6,452 nucleotides of DNA from Phycisphaerales bacterium. GTDB taxonomy: Bacteria > Planctomycetota > Phycisphaerae > Phycisphaerales > SM1A02. A program made the position numbers and the translations under genes. Below are positions 5,507-6,452 of the stretch, in pieces. A model generated the notes under the pieces. It was not told the DNA's origin and did no database searches. It was given only the letters and a program-made list of their open reading frames with translations. Positions within the stretch are counted from its first letter, which is position 1. Every line of letters starts with the position of its first letter. The DNA lies in contig SLDM01000488.1 of the NCBI GenBank assembly GCA_007125255.1, positions 1 through 6,452 on the forward strand, in the 5' to 3' direction.

Positions 5507-6452
5507 GGTAGGGCGGCCTCCTGCTCGGAACCATTTCGATCGGCCAATTCCATCCCGTCCAGCGTATCGATCGTTCCGTCGGGGCGAACGCGCAGTTTGC
5601 CGGTATCCAGCAGGTACGCCAGAATCGCGACCTGAAGGTCCCTTCGGGCGGAATCGCGCTCATCCAGGGCCCGCAGCAGGTTGTCCACGGCTTCGCTGCG
5701 GTCGCGGGCCGTTGCGCGGTCCGGAGCCGCCTCGATCGCTTCCTGGTTCGTTTCGGCCACGCGGACGTTTTCGTTCTGAATCTGCAGGCTGAAGAGAGCC
5801 CGCTCGATGTTGCGGACGGAACTGCGGACATCGACGGCGACAGAGTCGCGGAACTCATCGTACGAGCGGAGCGAGCGTTCGAGATTGATCTGGGCCTGTC
5901 GAACGCCGATGCGTTCGATCTCGCGATCGAGCGGAAGGCCGAAGGTGATCCCGGCTTCGAAGGACGTGTCGCCGGGGCTGAAATCAAGCCCCGCGCGGTT
6001 CCTCCGGTCATCGGTGGGGATGAGGACCGTCCCGCCGAGGTTGAGGTCGGGAAGCAGGTCGTTCCGGGCAATACGCAGCTGTCGCTGGGCATCGTCGAGC
6101 TGATCACGACGGGTCTGCAGATCAAGCCGGTACGCCATGGCCATCGCCACGGCTTCATCGACCGTGACCTCGGGCACCGGCAGGTCAATGTCATCACTGA
6201 CGATCACGATCTCGTCGTCCGGATCGAGGCCGAGGCGAACCTTGTAGCGATCGACCGCGAGGCGATACGACTCGCGCTGTCGATTGAGCCGGTCGCGCGC
6301 GAAGAGCGTGTCCTGGCGGGCCCGGGCGAGGTCGATCGGGGTTTCCCGGCCGGTCTCGACGAACGCGCGGGCTCGACGCTCGAGGCGTTCGAAACTCTCG
6401 ACCTGTCGTTCGGCATTCTCGATGTTCTGAGCGAGCACGACCAGGTTGAGAA
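5503..6452 (-). CDS. TolC-family outer membrane channel, 5' end outside window
   Basis: Outer-membrane efflux protein (OEP family) that would form the trimeric beta-barrel and periplasmic alpha-tunnel of a tripartite exporter. About 315 C-terminal codons are visible. The frame stays open to the right edge, reading LNLVVLAQNIENAERQ, so the signal peptide and much of the first OEP repeat are missing. Visible parts are the closing helix of repeat 1 (ending RYKVRLGLDPDDEI) and the start of repeat 2 (TVDEAVAMAMAYRLDLQTR). Next come RNDLLPDLNLGG, a barrel strand pair around FEAGITFGLPLDREIERI, and the long final helices with RSEAVDNLLRALDERDSAR. These fit the family well. A GTG at 6438-6436 could be read as a start but lies mid-helix, so it is not the real one. 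The stop overlaps the adaptor start by ATGA, and the pair should be cotranscribed and translationally coupled. Families usually run 420-500 residues, so 100-200 residues lie beyond the window. Confidence 0.93.
   Translation of the reverse strand, partial: LNLVVLAQNIENAERQVESFERLERRARAFVETGRETPIDLARARQDTLFARDRLNRQRESYRLAVDRYKVRLGLDPDDEIVIVSDDIDLPVPEVTVDEAVAMAMAYRLDLQTRRDQLDDAQRQLRIARNDLLPDLNLGGTVLIPTDDRRNRAGLDFSPGDTSFEAGITFGLPLDREIERIGVRQAQINLERSLRSYDEFRDSVAVDVRSSVRNIERALFSLQIQNENVRVAETNQEAIEAAPDRATARDRSEAVDNLLRALDERDSARRDLQVAILAYLLDTGKLRVRPDGTIDTLDGMELADRNGSEQEAALP
5517..5522 (-). promoter_or_regulatory. Shine-Dalgarno AGGAGG for the adaptor gene
   Basis: On the minus strand a perfect AGGAGG sits inside the last codons of the channel gene, 10 nt before the ATG at 5506-5504. 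Together with the ATGA stop/start overlap it favours the long adaptor start over the internal ATGs. The spacing is slightly longer than ideal. Confidence 0.6.

Noticed and set aside
5262..6197. Minus-strand open frame of 311 codons spanning the channel-adaptor junction
   Set aside because: It is out of frame with both the channel and the adaptor, is Arg/Ser/Pro rich, and both true frames show clear family motifs across the same bases.

Overview
The window is a GC-rich bacterial chromosomal segment (clearly above 55 % GC by eye). It holds six recognisable protein genes, the last cut by the right edge. The best taxonomic guess is Planctomycetota, perhaps Phycisphaerae-like. This rests on the style of the long-hairpin efflux adaptor, a degenerate intergenic octamer array of a kind I associate with that phylum, and the general look of the PlsX and FabH proteins. 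No 16S or other decisive marker is present, so this is inference.

Left block, + strand (101-2298): a tight operon rpmF - plsX - fabH. The first two genes are 3 bp apart and the second pair share an ATGA overlap. Ribosomal protein L32 is followed by the acyl-ACP:phosphate acyltransferase that begins phospholipid synthesis and by the ketoacyl-ACP synthase III that begins fatty acid elongation. This is the widely conserved coupling of ribosome and membrane-lipid genes. The usual followers (fabD, fabG, acpP, fabF) do not come next, and the operon appears to end after fabH.

Middle (2299-3761): a 140-bp intergenic region carries six head-to-tail 8-bp units and, about 45 bp further on, the same motif in inverted orientation. 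The two groups could pair as a long imperfect stem. After it comes rmuC, a membrane-anchored coiled-coil protein with a nuclease-like domain, linked in E. coli to suppressing rearrangement at inverted repeats.

Right block, - strand (3806-6452): a two-gene efflux unit converging on rmuC across a 44-bp gap. An outer-membrane TolC-like channel (5' end outside the window) is transcribed first. It overlaps by ATGA a 566-residue HlyD-type periplasmic adaptor with an exceptionally long proline-free hairpin. No inner-membrane pump lies in the window, so the partner must be encoded beyond the right edge or elsewhere.

I found no new biological system here. The points most worth a second look are the inverted octamer array beside rmuC and the adaptor's altered TolC-docking tip.
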